Source: Gorsachius magnificus (lineage: Eukaryota; Chordata; Aves; Pelecaniformes; Ardeidae). Taken from it: a stretch of 64,000 nucleotides of DNA. Position 1 is the stretch's first letter. Each line of letters begins with the position of its first letter. The stretch is taken from the NCBI GenBank assembly GCA_034008185.1, contig CM067086.1:41240507-41304506 (forward strand), in the 5' to 3' direction. The translations under genes and the position numbers were made by a program. The notes under the pieces are model-generated. The model was not told where the DNA came from. It worked only from the letters and a program-made list of their open reading frames with translations, and did no database searches. This document shows positions 25,936 through 39,200 of the stretch, one piece after another.

Positions 25936-28900
25936 CCATTAAATTAATTTTACTTATGACCTACTGTGCTGGAGGGTTTGCAGGTGCATTTCTTGGGTTG
26001 AAGTATCAGTTTCCTTAGCGTGCTATTAGAGCTAGGATTTAAGAATTAGTTTTACTTCTCAGTTTAGAATTTAGGAACCGTAGATTGCTATTTGACAGTA
26101 AGACAGCCTTAGAAACTGTGGAAATAAGGAGTCTTAACAGTAGTGAATTGGGAGAAAGCAGGACCATAAGGAAATAGGTGAGGAGAGAATAGGGAAGATA
26201 AATACAGAAGAAAAGAAATGAAAGTGTGAATTTTTATCATTGTTTAGTAAAGGTTTGTGTGGTTTTGTATACATGCATACATACTTACATTCACCTAAAG
26301 AAACCTACACAGATGATAACAGTACTGCGCCCTCTCCCCCCATTCCCTAAGGCTCAGCCTATGAGATCTAGAATTTATTTCTTCACTCATGACCTTTCAT
26401 AACTATCAGGTATAAATGATTTTCTTTCACTTATGCCCAAGCTACATTTGAAGGTGCTGTAGGTCTCCAGCAAGAATTATCAGTAGATAAACCTGCACTA
26501 TCTCTAAGTCATTTATACACAATAAGGGAAAAAAAAAATCTGTACAATCTTTTTTGTGTGAAAATCTTGTTGTTCTTTTCAAACAACCTTTAGTTAGCAC
26601 AGACTTTGCTGCATTTTTTTTTTTTCAAATGAAAAGCGTGCATTTCTTTTAAGGGTTTTTAATTCCTTCTAAGTAAGGAGCTGCTAATAGTATAGTAGTA
26701 TTACAGTAGTCCTTATAATAGTCTTGTCAGTACATACACTCACTTTTCCCAAGCTGCAACTGTAAAATAATGAAGGAAACCATTGGTGAATTAAACAGCT
26801 TGTTAGTCATGGAGGATCGTTGGACTGAATTCTCCAGAGGTTTAAAGTACAGGGTAGTGGCAATGAGATCAAGAAAAATCAAGTCACTAGATATTGAATA
26901 TATATTAAAGCATTCTACAAATGTAGTATAGGAAACAGCTTCATTTTAGTGCCTTGGTAATTTAGTAACTTTCATGTCTGTGTTCCTCGTCAGAATTTAG
27001 TTTAAATGAATTAAGCAAATTGATCTGGACAGTTAGTTATAATGGATACTATAATACCACACCAAGAACAAATAAGACACTGAGGTAGTCCTGTGCTACT
27101 TGGTACAGTTTCTTGTTATGAGCTATAACATACACCTTCCAGTCATAAAACAAAGATAACATAATGGGCATTTGATTTTGGGTGTAAATCATACTTTCAG
27201 TGTTCTTGAATCAAAGGGAATGGAAAGAGTAAAACCCAGGCTAATTTTTTAGTTCAAGGAATAGTGCAAAATCACCTTCATTCACAGTTTTTATCAGGCT
27301 CTTAAAGTAACTTTACTTGTACTCCATTTTCCCTGTACCTTGTCTGCCCACACCTCTTCCAGTTTTGACTCTTTCTGCTTTCTCATGACACTGCAGTTTG
27401 AAGATAAAACTCTCGCTGAGCTCTCCCAGTCATTGGGAACTTCTCCCTCCCATATGGCTCAGCTTCCTCTATCAGAACTCTCTTTATACCCATATTCTCA
27501 TTACCTCTCTGTGGGGTTTTCTTAATACACATGTTGGGATTATTATGCATTAAAGAAGTTGCATGAAAATAATTCTGTGTATTCAGAATTTTCATCCTGT
27601 GATGATTAGTAGCTGACAAAAATTTTCATCTTTACTAGTAGTAGTGTCTGCCCAGATATGTTGGAAAAATAGTCATTTTGTGTACACTGTGTAAAGCACT
27701 TTGAAAGGATTCAGGAAATGCTTAAAGACTAATATACTTGGGCAGAGTCTTCCTTATCAGAAAAACATGTAGAATTTCTGTATTAACCATCTTAACTTAC
27801 CAGAATGAAAATCAAAATGTGACAAAATGAAACATCATCTTTTAATATGAGAGAAGACAGGTTTATGTGTCTGTAGGTGGGATAATTGTGACAGGTGCAG
27901 TTACCGCGTAGTCAGTCTTCACTCAGAAGCTTCATGACTGATCATGAAACCAAAATATTCTCCTACTCCAATAGAGGGTGGTAGGGAATCTCAAGGCTGA
28001 TGTGCCTTGTCCTCAGTGGTGTGAGAGACATCTGATAGCATCTGAACTGAAAGCCAGATAGCCAAACTGAGGAAACTGCCAGATTTTATGAACATTTTCT
28101 TCGTCGTGCTCATTTTTATCTGTCACTGAGTCCAAAGAACGTATAATAGAATCAACAGTGCCGCCACCTCAGCATGCAAGTGAAATATCTGGGGTAGATC
28201 CATCTCTAAAGGCAGGTTTCTCAAGCCCTACCAAACTGAGGATCTGGGTACAAAAGGGTTATTTATTTCCACTGGTGTAGACTCTGCCATAAGACTGCCC
28301 ATATTTTGCAACATCGAGGTAGTGTGTTAAGAACGTAGGTACAGTTTTGCATGATCCAACTCACCTCCACCTTGTTTACCCTTTCTACAAGAGCTAAAAT
28401 TGATTGCATGGGGAAGCGATGAGTCCTGGATCCTTAGTTGTCTTGGAAGAGTCAAAAGTCAGCCCACATTATGCCTTTCTGATGTGAACGGGAGCCTGCA
28501 GTGTAGTCCGTGGACAGGCTGTAAAAATTCTCTTTGCATATATGTAGATGAGGAAGTGTTTCTCTTTCTTTTGTAGCATCTGTGTAATTCATCTGGCCAA
28601 AGCCTTTCACTCTGGCTATGGGAGAACAGGATGTGGCTGATTGATACAAGTAATTCTTTTGCATCATGTACAGATTAAAATGTATGTCTAAAATATTGCT
28701 CTCTTCAGATAAACCTGGTCCAATACAGTGAGTTTTCTCACAACCTAATTTAGGTTACAAATTTAAAGCAACTCCAGTGTTGGCAGTGGTAATGAAATTA
28801 AAGACAGAATGGAATCTGAGAGATTTCCTTCTTCCATCTGAGTCTTTAGGAAATTATTTTTTTCCCAGCTTGTCTTTGTATGTTCAGAGGGATGCCCCTG

Positions 28901-31900
28901 TAGGGTCTGTATTTAGGTGATTGTTAAATATCAGCCTAACATGGGAAAAGATGGTCCACACAGAGGACGTGGGATGGAATCCAGAAATACCAGCCTCCTC
29001 CATCTGAGCTAGATAATATTGCCTTCCACTGTGTAATACTATTAAGACTCATTTGCCACGCAAAACAGAGCGATAATTAATTACACAGGTGTGCAAGTTT
29101 ATTCTATACAGAAGAGGGCAGTAGAGCTGGTAGCTGAAATTGAAATAAACAGAGTTAGTGCATTAAGCAAAAATGATCATTGTAACAACAGGATTGAAAC
29201 ATCACATTGACATAGATGAGAACCTGAACAAATCCTCAGGATCTAAGAACTTCAAACTTAAACATAACTTAGATCCTGTGGAAGCTTTATACTATGCTGA
29301 GGCTGCAGAAACGTTGGAGAAGGCCATAAGGCAGAACTGCAATATCTGCAGGTGGTGTTTGGATCCTTCTCTGTTACAGCACGGCTCAGTGTGGATGGTA
29401 CAATTAAGACGTATAGAAACAACTCATTAAATTGTGACAGCTTCTTCTATCTTGTGGTTAAGGAAATAGATGAGCTATCTGGAGATACCGACTGAAGAGA
29501 TCATTTCATTGTTTCAGTACCACTTCACCCCATTGGAGAAAGTTCATGAAGAGCTTTGTCTGTTAAGACTATGTTGAAAGATATGATGCTTCAGATGATT
29601 TAAAAAGAAAAGATTAGACTCAGCTATAAGTCTCTTCTGAAACAAATATGCTGCATTTTCTCCTTTAGAATATGGATACAGGCTGTGAGTGTGTAGGGAT
29701 GTATTAATTAGTTTTGTGGATTTGTATCTGTGATCTGCCAGCTGAAAAGTTTTCAGTTTTGTATGGCAACATCTGTATGCAGACTTCTTTTGAACAGAAA
29801 ACATTGTTATTTTTTAATGATCTTTTAAAGTGTTTTTCTTTTTAATTATTTGCCAGCTATTTCCAGAATCTTGGATGGCTGTTCTTTTTAAGTATTAGAA
29901 GCAGAAATGGAAAGAAAAATGAGTAAATCCTCTGTGAATACAAAAATATTTATAGTAAAATTAGAGTTTTAAATGGCATGCCAGTTCCTTGTAACCAGGG
30001 GCCTGATCTTGCCAGTTGCCATGTGCCACTGGGAGTTGCCTGTTGCCACAAAATTTCATTCACAGTCTGATTGAAGCTGTGAGTGCCGCTTGTGGAAGCG
30101 AGAATTGGAGGAGGAGCTTGATGACTGCTCAATTTCAAGTGGGGAAAAAAAGCAGTTTTGCTTAAAATTGAAAACAAGAAAAGCCCATTTCTTTTAACAG
30201 TAAAGATTCCTTTTAGTCAAAGACAGTAGATTCCTGCCCATTTTCTGGTTTTCTCTTCATAAAGGTGTTTCCCTATCCTGTCACCAGAGAGCTATAAGCA
30301 GCATCCAACAGCACTGGGTCACTTCCCCTTCTTGCCAACCAAGCAATAAAAAATATCTCCAGGCTTTCAAGGGGAAAAAAACCCAAAACAACACTTGTGA
30401 ATTAATAATCTCTCATTGCTCATATTTTTCATTTTAATAGAGAAAATACTAAAGAGTTTTCAAGGTGTGGGTGGGACTGATCAAGCACTCTGTTGTTAAT
30501 TCCACAAACTGTCTGATACAGTTTATAGGGAAGGAAAAATCAAACACAGACAGGTGAAGGTGGTCTGTGCTGGTAGAGTAGAAGAGTGAAATGCTGAAGA
30601 AAAAATGGCAATATAAAAATTGCTTCCACCCCCAAAATGTTTGGATGTGGGTGAAGTCCTAACAGCGACCTGGGACTCTTTTTCTAGTGTACAAGTTGGA
30701 CTGGAAGCTTCAGTATTTAATACTGCATCTTCATAAGTGGTGGTTAGAATTGACAAAGTACTGCTGGAAGAGTAACATAGCTTCTTGGAATAACAAATAG
30801 GAACAAAGGGTAGGTGAAGTGTGGACAGTTCATGCTCAGAAGCTTCAAAATGGAGAATCAGAATCTACCCACTGACCAGTATTTGAGAAAAAGGTTTTAT
30901 AAACCTTACCTCATTATCTTCATACTAGTTTTGTTGGCAATTATATTTTGTCACACAGTTAAGTATCCTTTTCTCAGGTAGAAGCGGCTTTTATGACATT
31001 TTGTAAATTGTTAAGATAGCAAGCTTTATTGCAACAGAAACGCATTATGGTGCTACCGAGTTTTACGTGCTACTGTGCACTTCTTCGGATGTTTAACTCC
31101 TTTGGCCTTCAGTTTTATACTTCATGCACACAAGGTCCAAGCAGCCCGTTGATGCACGCCTTATTGCCATGCGCTGCTGCAGTATAAACTGGCTAAGAGG
31201 CTTGCCCGACTAGTCTGCATAGGCTGATATTAAGTCTTCCATTAAGTGAGATAGACTGGATTACTGATTTTGGAATTGATGATGGATGAAGAAGCCATAC
31301 AGAGATGACATTGCTCTAAATTTGTAATACTGAGATTAAGGAGTTTTTTCTCTGTAATGTTATAGTAATGGGCATTTCTCAAAGACAGAGGGAAGAAAAG
31401 ATTAGATTTGGTGCCTACGTGTTGAGGGAAGTGGAAAGGAAGAAATAACCACAGCTGAAGTTCAAATTAAGGTTTCAGAAGGTGCTAAATATGTTGGAAC
31501 AAAACCAGAAAGCTTCTTCACCTCAAATTCATCACCAAGGACAGAAGGATGGTTTTATAATTGAGAGTGTCGACTCTGCAGTACCTGTCACTTTATCTGT
31601 CTGCAATGCGCCATACACATTTATAGTGATGTATAAGTAATAATAATAATTTTGTGCTTGAGGCAAAAGATATGGATTTAGACAATCCTTTTCATACCCA
31701 TCTTTGACATGAATTTCTTGTGTGGCCCGTGGTCAAGTCAGATTCCTGCACCTCACTATCCTCTGCTGCAAGATGGGAAAAATACTGTCTCTTTTTGAGT
31801 GATGCTGAGTGGCTATGTCAGTATTGGCAATTTGTTGTGAGAGTCTGAGCTAAAGACACCCCACTTGCAAAGCATTGCATTTGCTCCCAAATCTTTCCAG

Positions 31901-32159
31901 GGAAAGACTTCCACTTCTAAAACAGCAGTAGTTGGGTGCTGACTCTTACTCAGGGTCTGTGGTTAATCACCAAAGCCCCAGCCTCGTTCCGTTAACATAT
32001 TTTACTCATATGAAAGTTACAACTGGAAGTTCAAAAAGTAGGTGTTGTATAACAGATTACGGGGATGCGGAGGACATCTGTCCCGCTCAGTGAACAGGCC
32101 TTGGAACAGATGTCTCAGATTTCTTCAAATCCAGAACATGCTGTCCATTTTTCAGTAAT

Positions 32160-32530
32160 AAACAGAAATTTTCCTCTTTGTCACTGAGCACCAAAGTATT
32201 ATCTTTAATGCATAAAATATGTAAATTCTTAAAGCATCATTTTGCTCTTTAGTGAGTTTAGATATTACAAAACGGTTTAATTATAAAAACAGACAGACCT
32301 AGTCCTGGGACCTGTGCAGCTAGAAATAAATGTGCAATCAAAACTGCAATTACCTGCAGAATTTAGTGTAAACAGATCAGCAATCACATAACAAACACAG
32401 GCTAGTTTGCATTCTGATATGAATACAGTTAGATCCAAAGCAATTTTCCTTTATTTATCTTAGCTGCTCAGCATAAATAAAGCAAGGGCATTGAAGCAAT
32501 TAGCATAATTAGAGTATCGTGGTCAGGCCC
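32160..32530. promoter_or_regulatory. Candidate conserved noncoding element
   Basis: A 370-bp stretch without low-complexity runs or repeat signatures. It has a dense set of homeodomain-like and related words: TTTAATGCATAAAAT, GGTTTAATTATAAAAAC, GCAATTAGCATAATTAG with TAATTA at 32506-32511, and CAGATCAGCAATCACATAAC. NPAS3 introns in mammals hold many deeply conserved enhancers, so this texture is suggestive. Conservation was not tested. Confidence 0.3.
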
Positions 32531-34867
32531 TGTGTGATTTCTAGAGACGTTTCACTTTAGAATTCTTTTTCCCGTACAAGAGTTTCCCTGAGCCACTAAA
32601 ATATCGCTTTGGGCATTTTTGTATTTCAAATTTGCAAGTTGTCAGTTTGAAAAACCCTTGACACACGGATGTGAAAGCATCTCACAGACAACCACAGAAG
32701 GTATACCCTCAGCTTTTCATTACTAAGAAGCTGGGGAATTTCCTTTTTCAGCTCTTTCTCCTTCTTGACGTTTTAACCCTAGAAATGTCAGGTTTAATTA
32801 TTTCAGGTGGAACTCAGCAGATCTAAGGGTTAAAAACAACCTGTTCCCCACAAGGTGTGACATTTATGCCACTTCAGGGGTTACACTTATAAAGAGAATT
32901 TCCAGCTTTCCCATGACACCCTTCTCTAATCTTGTATTTGCTTGTCTCTGCTGGCAACAGGGGAAGAGCTCGTGTGGGCATAGGTGTTTTTACTGCCTCA
33001 GCACCTAGAACCAGCTTTTCACCAGCACTTCTGCTGTTGTGATAGCATTCGGAGAGCTGAACTAATACTATGGGACAATTGCTGGACATTTTTAGGGTGA
33101 GTGCAGGGTCGGGAAAATATTTTTTTTATTAGGAGACCTGAACTGTGCCCTCTACCAGAACAGCTGTGTGGTAGATGTAAAGCACTTGTCACAAAGTACC
33201 GTTTGCAGCTACTGAGGCCCTCTGCGAGCATGGGAACAAAAGTGAATGTGGATGGGAAAAGAGGACTATATCTTGTCCTTTTTTTTCCCCCCTACTTTTC
33301 TTCTTCGTTAATGAACATTTCAATAAGGAAATAACAAAAGATATAGAAATTACAGTGGTTTTCTTTCATCTTTATAAATTGAAAGGGCACTCACTGTTTC
33401 CACTAGGATATGATGGATTTCGGGGCTAAGTTGTGACACAGTGGACTTCAAGAGCATGGGCTGGCTACAGGCAGCATGTATACTGTGCAATTAATTGTTA
33501 GCTGTCAAAGAGATTTTGATTATTAAATTATGTGTCCTGTAATTTTTAAATTGTCTTTGTCAGTGCTTTGAAATCTCTGCCTCTTATGCAGAGGAACTTG
33601 TGACCTCATTTATCGCATTCCTCTCCCTATTAGCACATGGTATCAGAGGTACAAAAAAGAGGAACCTAAAAGGCAGAATCAGAGCCTGAGCCATAGATTG
33701 GGGGACCAAGATATTTAGAGTAACCTGATCTATTTTTAAAGAATGTTGCTAAATGCAGAATTATAAAAATAATAATAGGGCCAGGGTAAGGGACAATGTG
33801 ATCGTTCCAATGAAGCCTTCACTAGTCATGGAAGTGCTTTAATTGCAGGATCTCTGAACCTTTCAGGATGAAATTGTCCGTCGTGTCCCTGTCCTTTCAT
33901 GCCCCTTCTATTGCTTCAAATGTATCCTGTGCAGTTTTATACTGTCAGTTGCACATGTTTGTCTGTCTTTCTTTTAAAGGATCCAAAAAGAAAAGAAAAA
34001 CATCAATTAAGTTTATCCAGGCCAAAACATTATTGCTCAGGTGGTAATAATCTCAGTAAATTAATGCCAATACTGTAGGGCCTACAGAGAATTTGAATAG
34101 CAAACACTCCTATAGTTTTTGAAAAGAAAAAGCTTTAACTGCAGAAATGTTATGTCCTTCTGACTGCATTTATCTTGCTGATTAGTGGTAATGGAAAACC
34201 TAGCAACAGTTTACTGCAGAATATTGGAAGCCCTCCAGGCAGGCAGTAGTAGAAGCAATAACGCCCCCCCCAAAAATAACATAGGTAAGTCTGTATAAGA
34301 GTCAAGGGGCAGTATAGGGGCCGCTGAAAAAAGATAAAATGTAAAAGTTAAAAACACTAAAATAAGCCTCTTAATGATAGGGATAAAGCAGCATGATGTC
34401 TTCAAACCAGGCTGCTAGAGGAGTTTATTCTTTCTTCCCAGTAATTTGCACAATATTAGGAGTTCTTTGAATGCAGAAGCAGTACCTTAAATATTTTTTT
34501 AATCTGTCAAAGGCAGTGAGTCTTTATGAGTGAGTGTACTTTGATTTCTCCCTTTTTATTCCATATATATGTCTGTCTTATGTGTATATATAAAACTGAA
34601 GGCGCAGGTGAATGGGTTATGAGTTACAGAATAGTAAGTTTTCTTCCATCTACTCTTTAGCATCTGTCTTTTTTATTGAAAACTATTGTAGTGAAAAGGC
34701 CAACCATCTACAGGTGAAATTCTCCCCTCTGCAGCAAGCCAACACAAGGTCTGTACTTAAAGTGCAAGTCCTTCTTTGTTGTCATGTTTTCAGTGGGTTC
34801 TGATTTTTGATGCCTTTTCCTTGGGTGCTTCTGTAAGTCTTGTTTCTTGGGGTTTTTTATCATGTAT

Positions 34868-35060
34868 AGCAGAAGTCTGCATACTGAGTCAGACTTGCGG
34901 TCCAGCTATTCTGGGGTCTTGTCCACCAAATAGCCAGTAGGAAGTGCTTAGGAAGTGCAGGAAACTTCAGATTAGGTAGATTTGAATTAATCTGTCCCAT
35001 GTTAAATTTTCCTCTAAGTCTTTATATTCAAAGGTTATCTTAAATCCTGGAAACCAAGGT
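34868..35060 (+). repeat. Old sauropsid LINE/SINE-tail relic (GGGTCAGACC...GGTCCA type)
   Basis: The interval begins GCATACTGAGTCAGACTTGC GGTCCAGC, continues AGCCAGTAGGAAGTGCTTAG, and later contains CCCATGTTAAATTTTCCTC. It is collinear with a repeat common in turtles and crocodilians that reads CATACTGGGTCAGACCAATG, GTCCATCTAGCCCAGTATCC, GTGGCCAGTGCCAGATGCTT. Decay is heavy, as expected if it inserted before birds arose. Clade (CR1/L3 or a SINE using its tail) is uncertain. Confidence 0.55.
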
Positions 35061-35436
35061 TAACATTGCTTACGAAAATTGGCTGTCCTGCTTACCCTTA
35101 AAGGTATTCACTCCTTCATATTCACTATGTGTGAATGTATAGCTCCAAATAAAGAAGTTGTGGGAGGGTTGAATTATGTGGGTAGCACTTCTGAATAACC
35201 CTATTCTGACAGTTTACTAGAAGGAAAGTGAATGTTGGAAATAGCAAAGGCACGTTAAAAATTTGCCCAGCTCCTGTAAAAATATGCCTGTGTCCCCTGA
35301 GAGGAACGTGTTATCTATGCTCCTGTAAAAAATGTATTTCAGATTACATCAAGTTTGCTGTGGTCACAGCTTACGCTGTCCAATATTCTGCCTTTTGGTG
35401 TGACTATGGCAGGAGATGTTAAGACATGGCTGGAGG

Positions 35437-35452
35437 GTACCAGGGGGCTAGC
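35437..35452 (+). promoter_or_regulatory. CTCF-like core motif
   Basis: GTACCAGGGGGCTAGC carries ACCAGGGGGC, most of the known CTCF core (CCASYAGRKGGC), with mismatches at the first two positions and the last. One such motif per tens of kilobases occurs by chance, so occupancy is open. Confidence 0.3.
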
Positions 35453-37224
35453 TCTGAAAGGCTTGGCAAGCTCCTGGTGGCTGCCTAAAGCCCCAGAAAT
35501 TAAATAGGTAACAAGCTGAAAAGTTGATTTTGATCACCTCTTTACCACAGAAAGCTTCAATTCACTAGTTCTTGTTCCGTGCATAACTAGTGCAGGTTGG
35601 ATTTTTATTTATTGCCCTGTGTCTTAAAGTAATAACACAAGCAGTCATGTCGTAATTGCTTAGTTGAGTCTCCAGCGCTTCTCCTCAGTTTCTAGCAGTT
35701 TGTATAGAATTTAACAGCATGTTTTCTCTTGGGATTAAGTTAACATGGTCATATTATGCCCACTATCCATTAACTACATTTGATCCCTAAAAGTGGAAGA
35801 TTGATTTTTAACTTGGCCCTGCTGCTTTTAAATCCCTTAATAGTGTAGACTCTGGTTGCATCTGAGACCTCCTGTTCGTCCCTCATCCTTTTGGGTATTC
35901 AGGCTGTGACACTGTTTGCCTTGTAGGGACGCCATCATCACTCACACATTACTTTGGCAGGTGAACTGTGGTTTTACTCTTTATTCCCAAAGGTGAGGAG
36001 CTTGCTCCCTCTTGACTCTGTAATCATAACATATCCACGTGCTTTCTTCTTCCAGATGAACCTAAGTTGGTTTATCTGGAACATTTTCCCCCCTTATAGT
36101 CAGAAATATCTGACTCATTTTATGAAGACAGTGAACAGTTTTTAATTAGGATCAAGGCCTCTCAGTATTGTTTTCAGTATTCAATGTGTAGTGGAATCCC
36201 CCAGAACGCAAAATGAAGAGGCTAAAGCTTATTAGTAAATCAGGATTCAGATGCCTAAAACTATGTACCTACATGCTGTAGCAGGCCTGGTTTGTATAGG
36301 TGTTGAATGTCTGCTTTTTTGGCTGAAATTCATGAGTACTGACCATGTATAGCATCTCTAGAACATCACCCAGTTGCTATATAGCAGCACTGATCTGGTA
36401 GAACTTCATTTTTTCCTGGTGTTGCCCACACTGCAAGTAATGGGAATGGATTATTTACCTAACATCAGGCAGCTGAAATAAAAAATAAAAAACCTTTAAG
36501 AACTTGAAGTTATTTTTACTGTCGTTGTTGGACTTCTGGGAATTTAAGAGGTTTGTTGTTACAGAACTTCAGCCTGTCCTTCAGTCTTGCATACCCTGGT
36601 TTGTACTTCCTTTCTTTGGGTATCCAATTATACCTGCAAAATTAGGATCCTTATCTAGTAAAGCTAATTGTTGTATTCAGCATCGATCAGTGAAAATAAT
36701 GATGTGGGCACTGTTGGGGGCTACATCTTCTATCTTATTCTACAACCTCACAAGGTTATTTTATAAATAAATTAATGTTTATGAAACACTCAGATGCTTT
36801 AGTGATGAGCATCATAGAAAAACCCACAAGGAAGCTTATAATTCTGTCTTCAGAGCATGGTTTGCATAGAATGCAGTAAATAAGGCCTAGGGCCATACAT
36901 TGAACACCGAGGGGAAAACAAAATATCAAATAGCTGTTCATTAAGGCAGCATTATCTATCATGTGCAATGAATAAGGCAGGAATTCCAGTGGAATGTTTT
37001 TTTGCTTTGCAGTGCTCAACTTTGCAATCTTAATGCTTTTCTTTTTGCATTGTTCTGGATGTAATTTCTTATGATCTACTAATGAAAACAAAATAGCCAG
37101 AAAGATAGTGTCTTACTGAAACCAGCATAGTTCATTGGAAGACATAGAGTTTTATGTTACTTCTATGTATTTTTGCCATTTGAAACAACAGTAACTAAAA
37201 GAAATTATTTCCTTTGTGTGCTCC

Positions 37225-37468
37225 AGCATGAGGGGAGGAGAGGATTGGATATAAGGAAAAAGTTCTTCACTGACAGGGTGGTCAAGCACTGGAACAAGCT
37301 CCTCAGGGAAGTGGTCATGACCCCAAGCCTGTTCAAGAAGCTTTTCAGCAACTCTCTTAGATGGTTTTAGGTTTAACTTTTAGGTTGCCCTGTATGGAGT
37401 CAGTACTTGGACTTGATGATCCTCATGGGTTCCTTTCCAGCTCAGGATATTCTATGATCCTATGATTT
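37225..37468 (+). mobile_element. CR1 LINE, 5'-truncated 3' end (older copy)
   Basis: This is the 3' end of a chicken-repeat-1 (CR1) non-LTR retrotransposon in the same direction as NPAS3. It starts inside the last part of ORF2: the forward frame gives LDIRKKFFTDRVVKHWNK followed by LLREVV, which matches the CR1 reverse-transcriptase C-terminus. It then runs through the short 3' UTR, including GGACTTGATGATCCTCATGG, to the tail ATTCTATGATCCTATGAT, the tandem octamer typical of CR1. The frame breaks up after about 40 codons and many sites differ from the CR1 pattern I know, so it is an old, inactive copy. CR1 insertions are usually truncated like this and leave no clear target duplication; none was seen. 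Confidence 0.92.
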
Positions 37469-39119
37469 GTCAATGACCTTCCTTCCCAGGTTTGCTGATA
37501 GCAGAAGAGTGGTGGGAATCAGAATCTGTGGGAGCCATTCCAATTTTTGGAGGGAAATTAGTGGGAAAATATCTCTCAGTTCTATTTCACAGTATCTAAA
37601 TAGTCTAGCTTGTCCCCTCTAGTCTTTTCTCCCGTTTCCAAAACTTGTATTCCCAGTGCCTCCCACCTGCCTGCTCAGCCTGTCAGTATTTCCCACCAGC
37701 TCCATTTCTGATCTTTTCACCAGCCCTAATCCTCTATATGCATCCTAGCTACTTAACACATCTAGCTCCATTTTCTGAACTCCTTCCTTGCTATGTTGGC
37801 TCATATCAAAGCAGACTCTGAGCCCTCTAAATTTGGACCAGGTGATTTGAAGTTCTTTACTTTTCTCAGATTATGAGAGTAGCCCAAATCTTCTTGGCTC
37901 CTAGACTAATCAATCCTAGTCATCCCTGTATTTATTCTTAATCCCAGTGTCTTTCCTTCAGTCTAGTGACTCTGTTCCCCCTCAGTCCTCTGAAGTTGTT
38001 TGCCTTATTCTGTTTCTCCTACACAAAACCTGGTTCATGCATCCTTCATGTTCAGACAAGGAAGCTTCCTCCTCCAGGCTATCGGACAGATCACTGGAAG
38101 GCATGTGATCAGCCAAGTGCCAGTTTTTAGTTCTGGTTGTGACATACCACTGACCTAATGCAAATTAGAGGTGCAAATGCAAGCTCTGGTCAGGTGCCAG
38201 CAATCTTTAGCAGTACTTCTGTGTGGTTTAAATAGAATCATTAAGATTTTTTTTTTTGGTGGCTAGCCTCTAGTGAATTTCTATGAGGCATGTGTAAATT
38301 GGAGTTTTATTCGAAGATTCATAACTTGGTTGAATGAGAGCAGGTTTGAACAGAAAAGCCTAAGGAAAGGTCATAAGAGTTTTTTTCACCTGGGCAATGT
38401 AAACGCATCCCTATCATGCCTTTGAGAAAAGCTGAATCAATTTGACTGAATTGTCCCAAATATTCAGCCTGTAACTGATACCATGGAAGTAACAAATCTA
38501 AAATCTTGTTTGCAGAATGGAATGTATGCTACTCCATAAATGAAAAGAATGTAGAATTTCTAAGAGTTTTAAAAAAAATTTATAAAGAAATAATTTACTA
38601 AAAATCTATGTTATACTTTGAAGTAATCTGTTCCAAAAGTAATTTCCTTCCATGCTGGTCAGTATTTTTCTAGTTACTCTCAGTACTTACAAAAATACTA
38701 CCATGTCAGTTAGCAATACCAATAGAGCAAGATGAGGAAAAGGAAAATCTTCCCTGCAGTTCATGTTCTGGACATTAGGTGAGGATTGTTTCCTGGCAAT
38801 TGACACAGCCTGATTGCTGGAAAAAACCCCAGCCCATAAGTTTCCCACTAGAGACTCAATAGCGTATACATCTTGTATACAATGACCGGATGTCCTTCCA
38901 AAATCACATTACATTTATTTCATTATATTAGCAGATCGATGTCTATTGTTCCCATTTCATTCTTATAACCCAGGTGAGCAGGTTGAATCCATTTTAGGGA
39001 AACATGTAGCCCTCATCATACATGTTACCCAGCAAAGTGTTGGCTAAGAAATCGTGCAGCAATGTCAGAAGGGGATAAGGCTCCTCAATACTAATTCCTT
39101 TTCAAATTGCACCAGTTCT

Positions 39120-39200
39120 GCCCTGGTTAACTAATTTCATTATATTGCTGTTGCTCCTGATATCCACAGGAGTAACTGAGTAAAACCAGGAGTCCTGCAT
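39120..39200 (+). repeat. Possible relic of the same sauropsid repeat
   Basis: GATATCCACAGGAGTAACTG followed by AGTAAAACCAGGAGTCCTGC resembles the arm of the CTCCCATTGACTTCAATGGGAG-type repeat (…CAGGAGTAACTGAG…). Short and decayed. Confidence 0.33.

Larger units (their letters stand above)
23490..32150. other. Intron stretch, little recognised
   Basis: AT-rich noncoding DNA. GTGTAAAGCACTTTGAAAGG at 27667-27706 resembles a word found in old amniote repeats. Open frames on both strands (for example 29173-29430) show no domain or codon pattern of a real gene. Confidence 0.6.

Noticed and set aside
36756..37091. 111-codon open frame, minus strand, hydrophobic segments
   Set aside because: Hydrophobic stretches arise from AT-rich codons; no homologous family recognised and no splice or promoter context.
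37173..37370. 65-codon open frame, plus strand
   Set aside because: It is the C-terminal scrap of CR1 ORF2, not a host gene.
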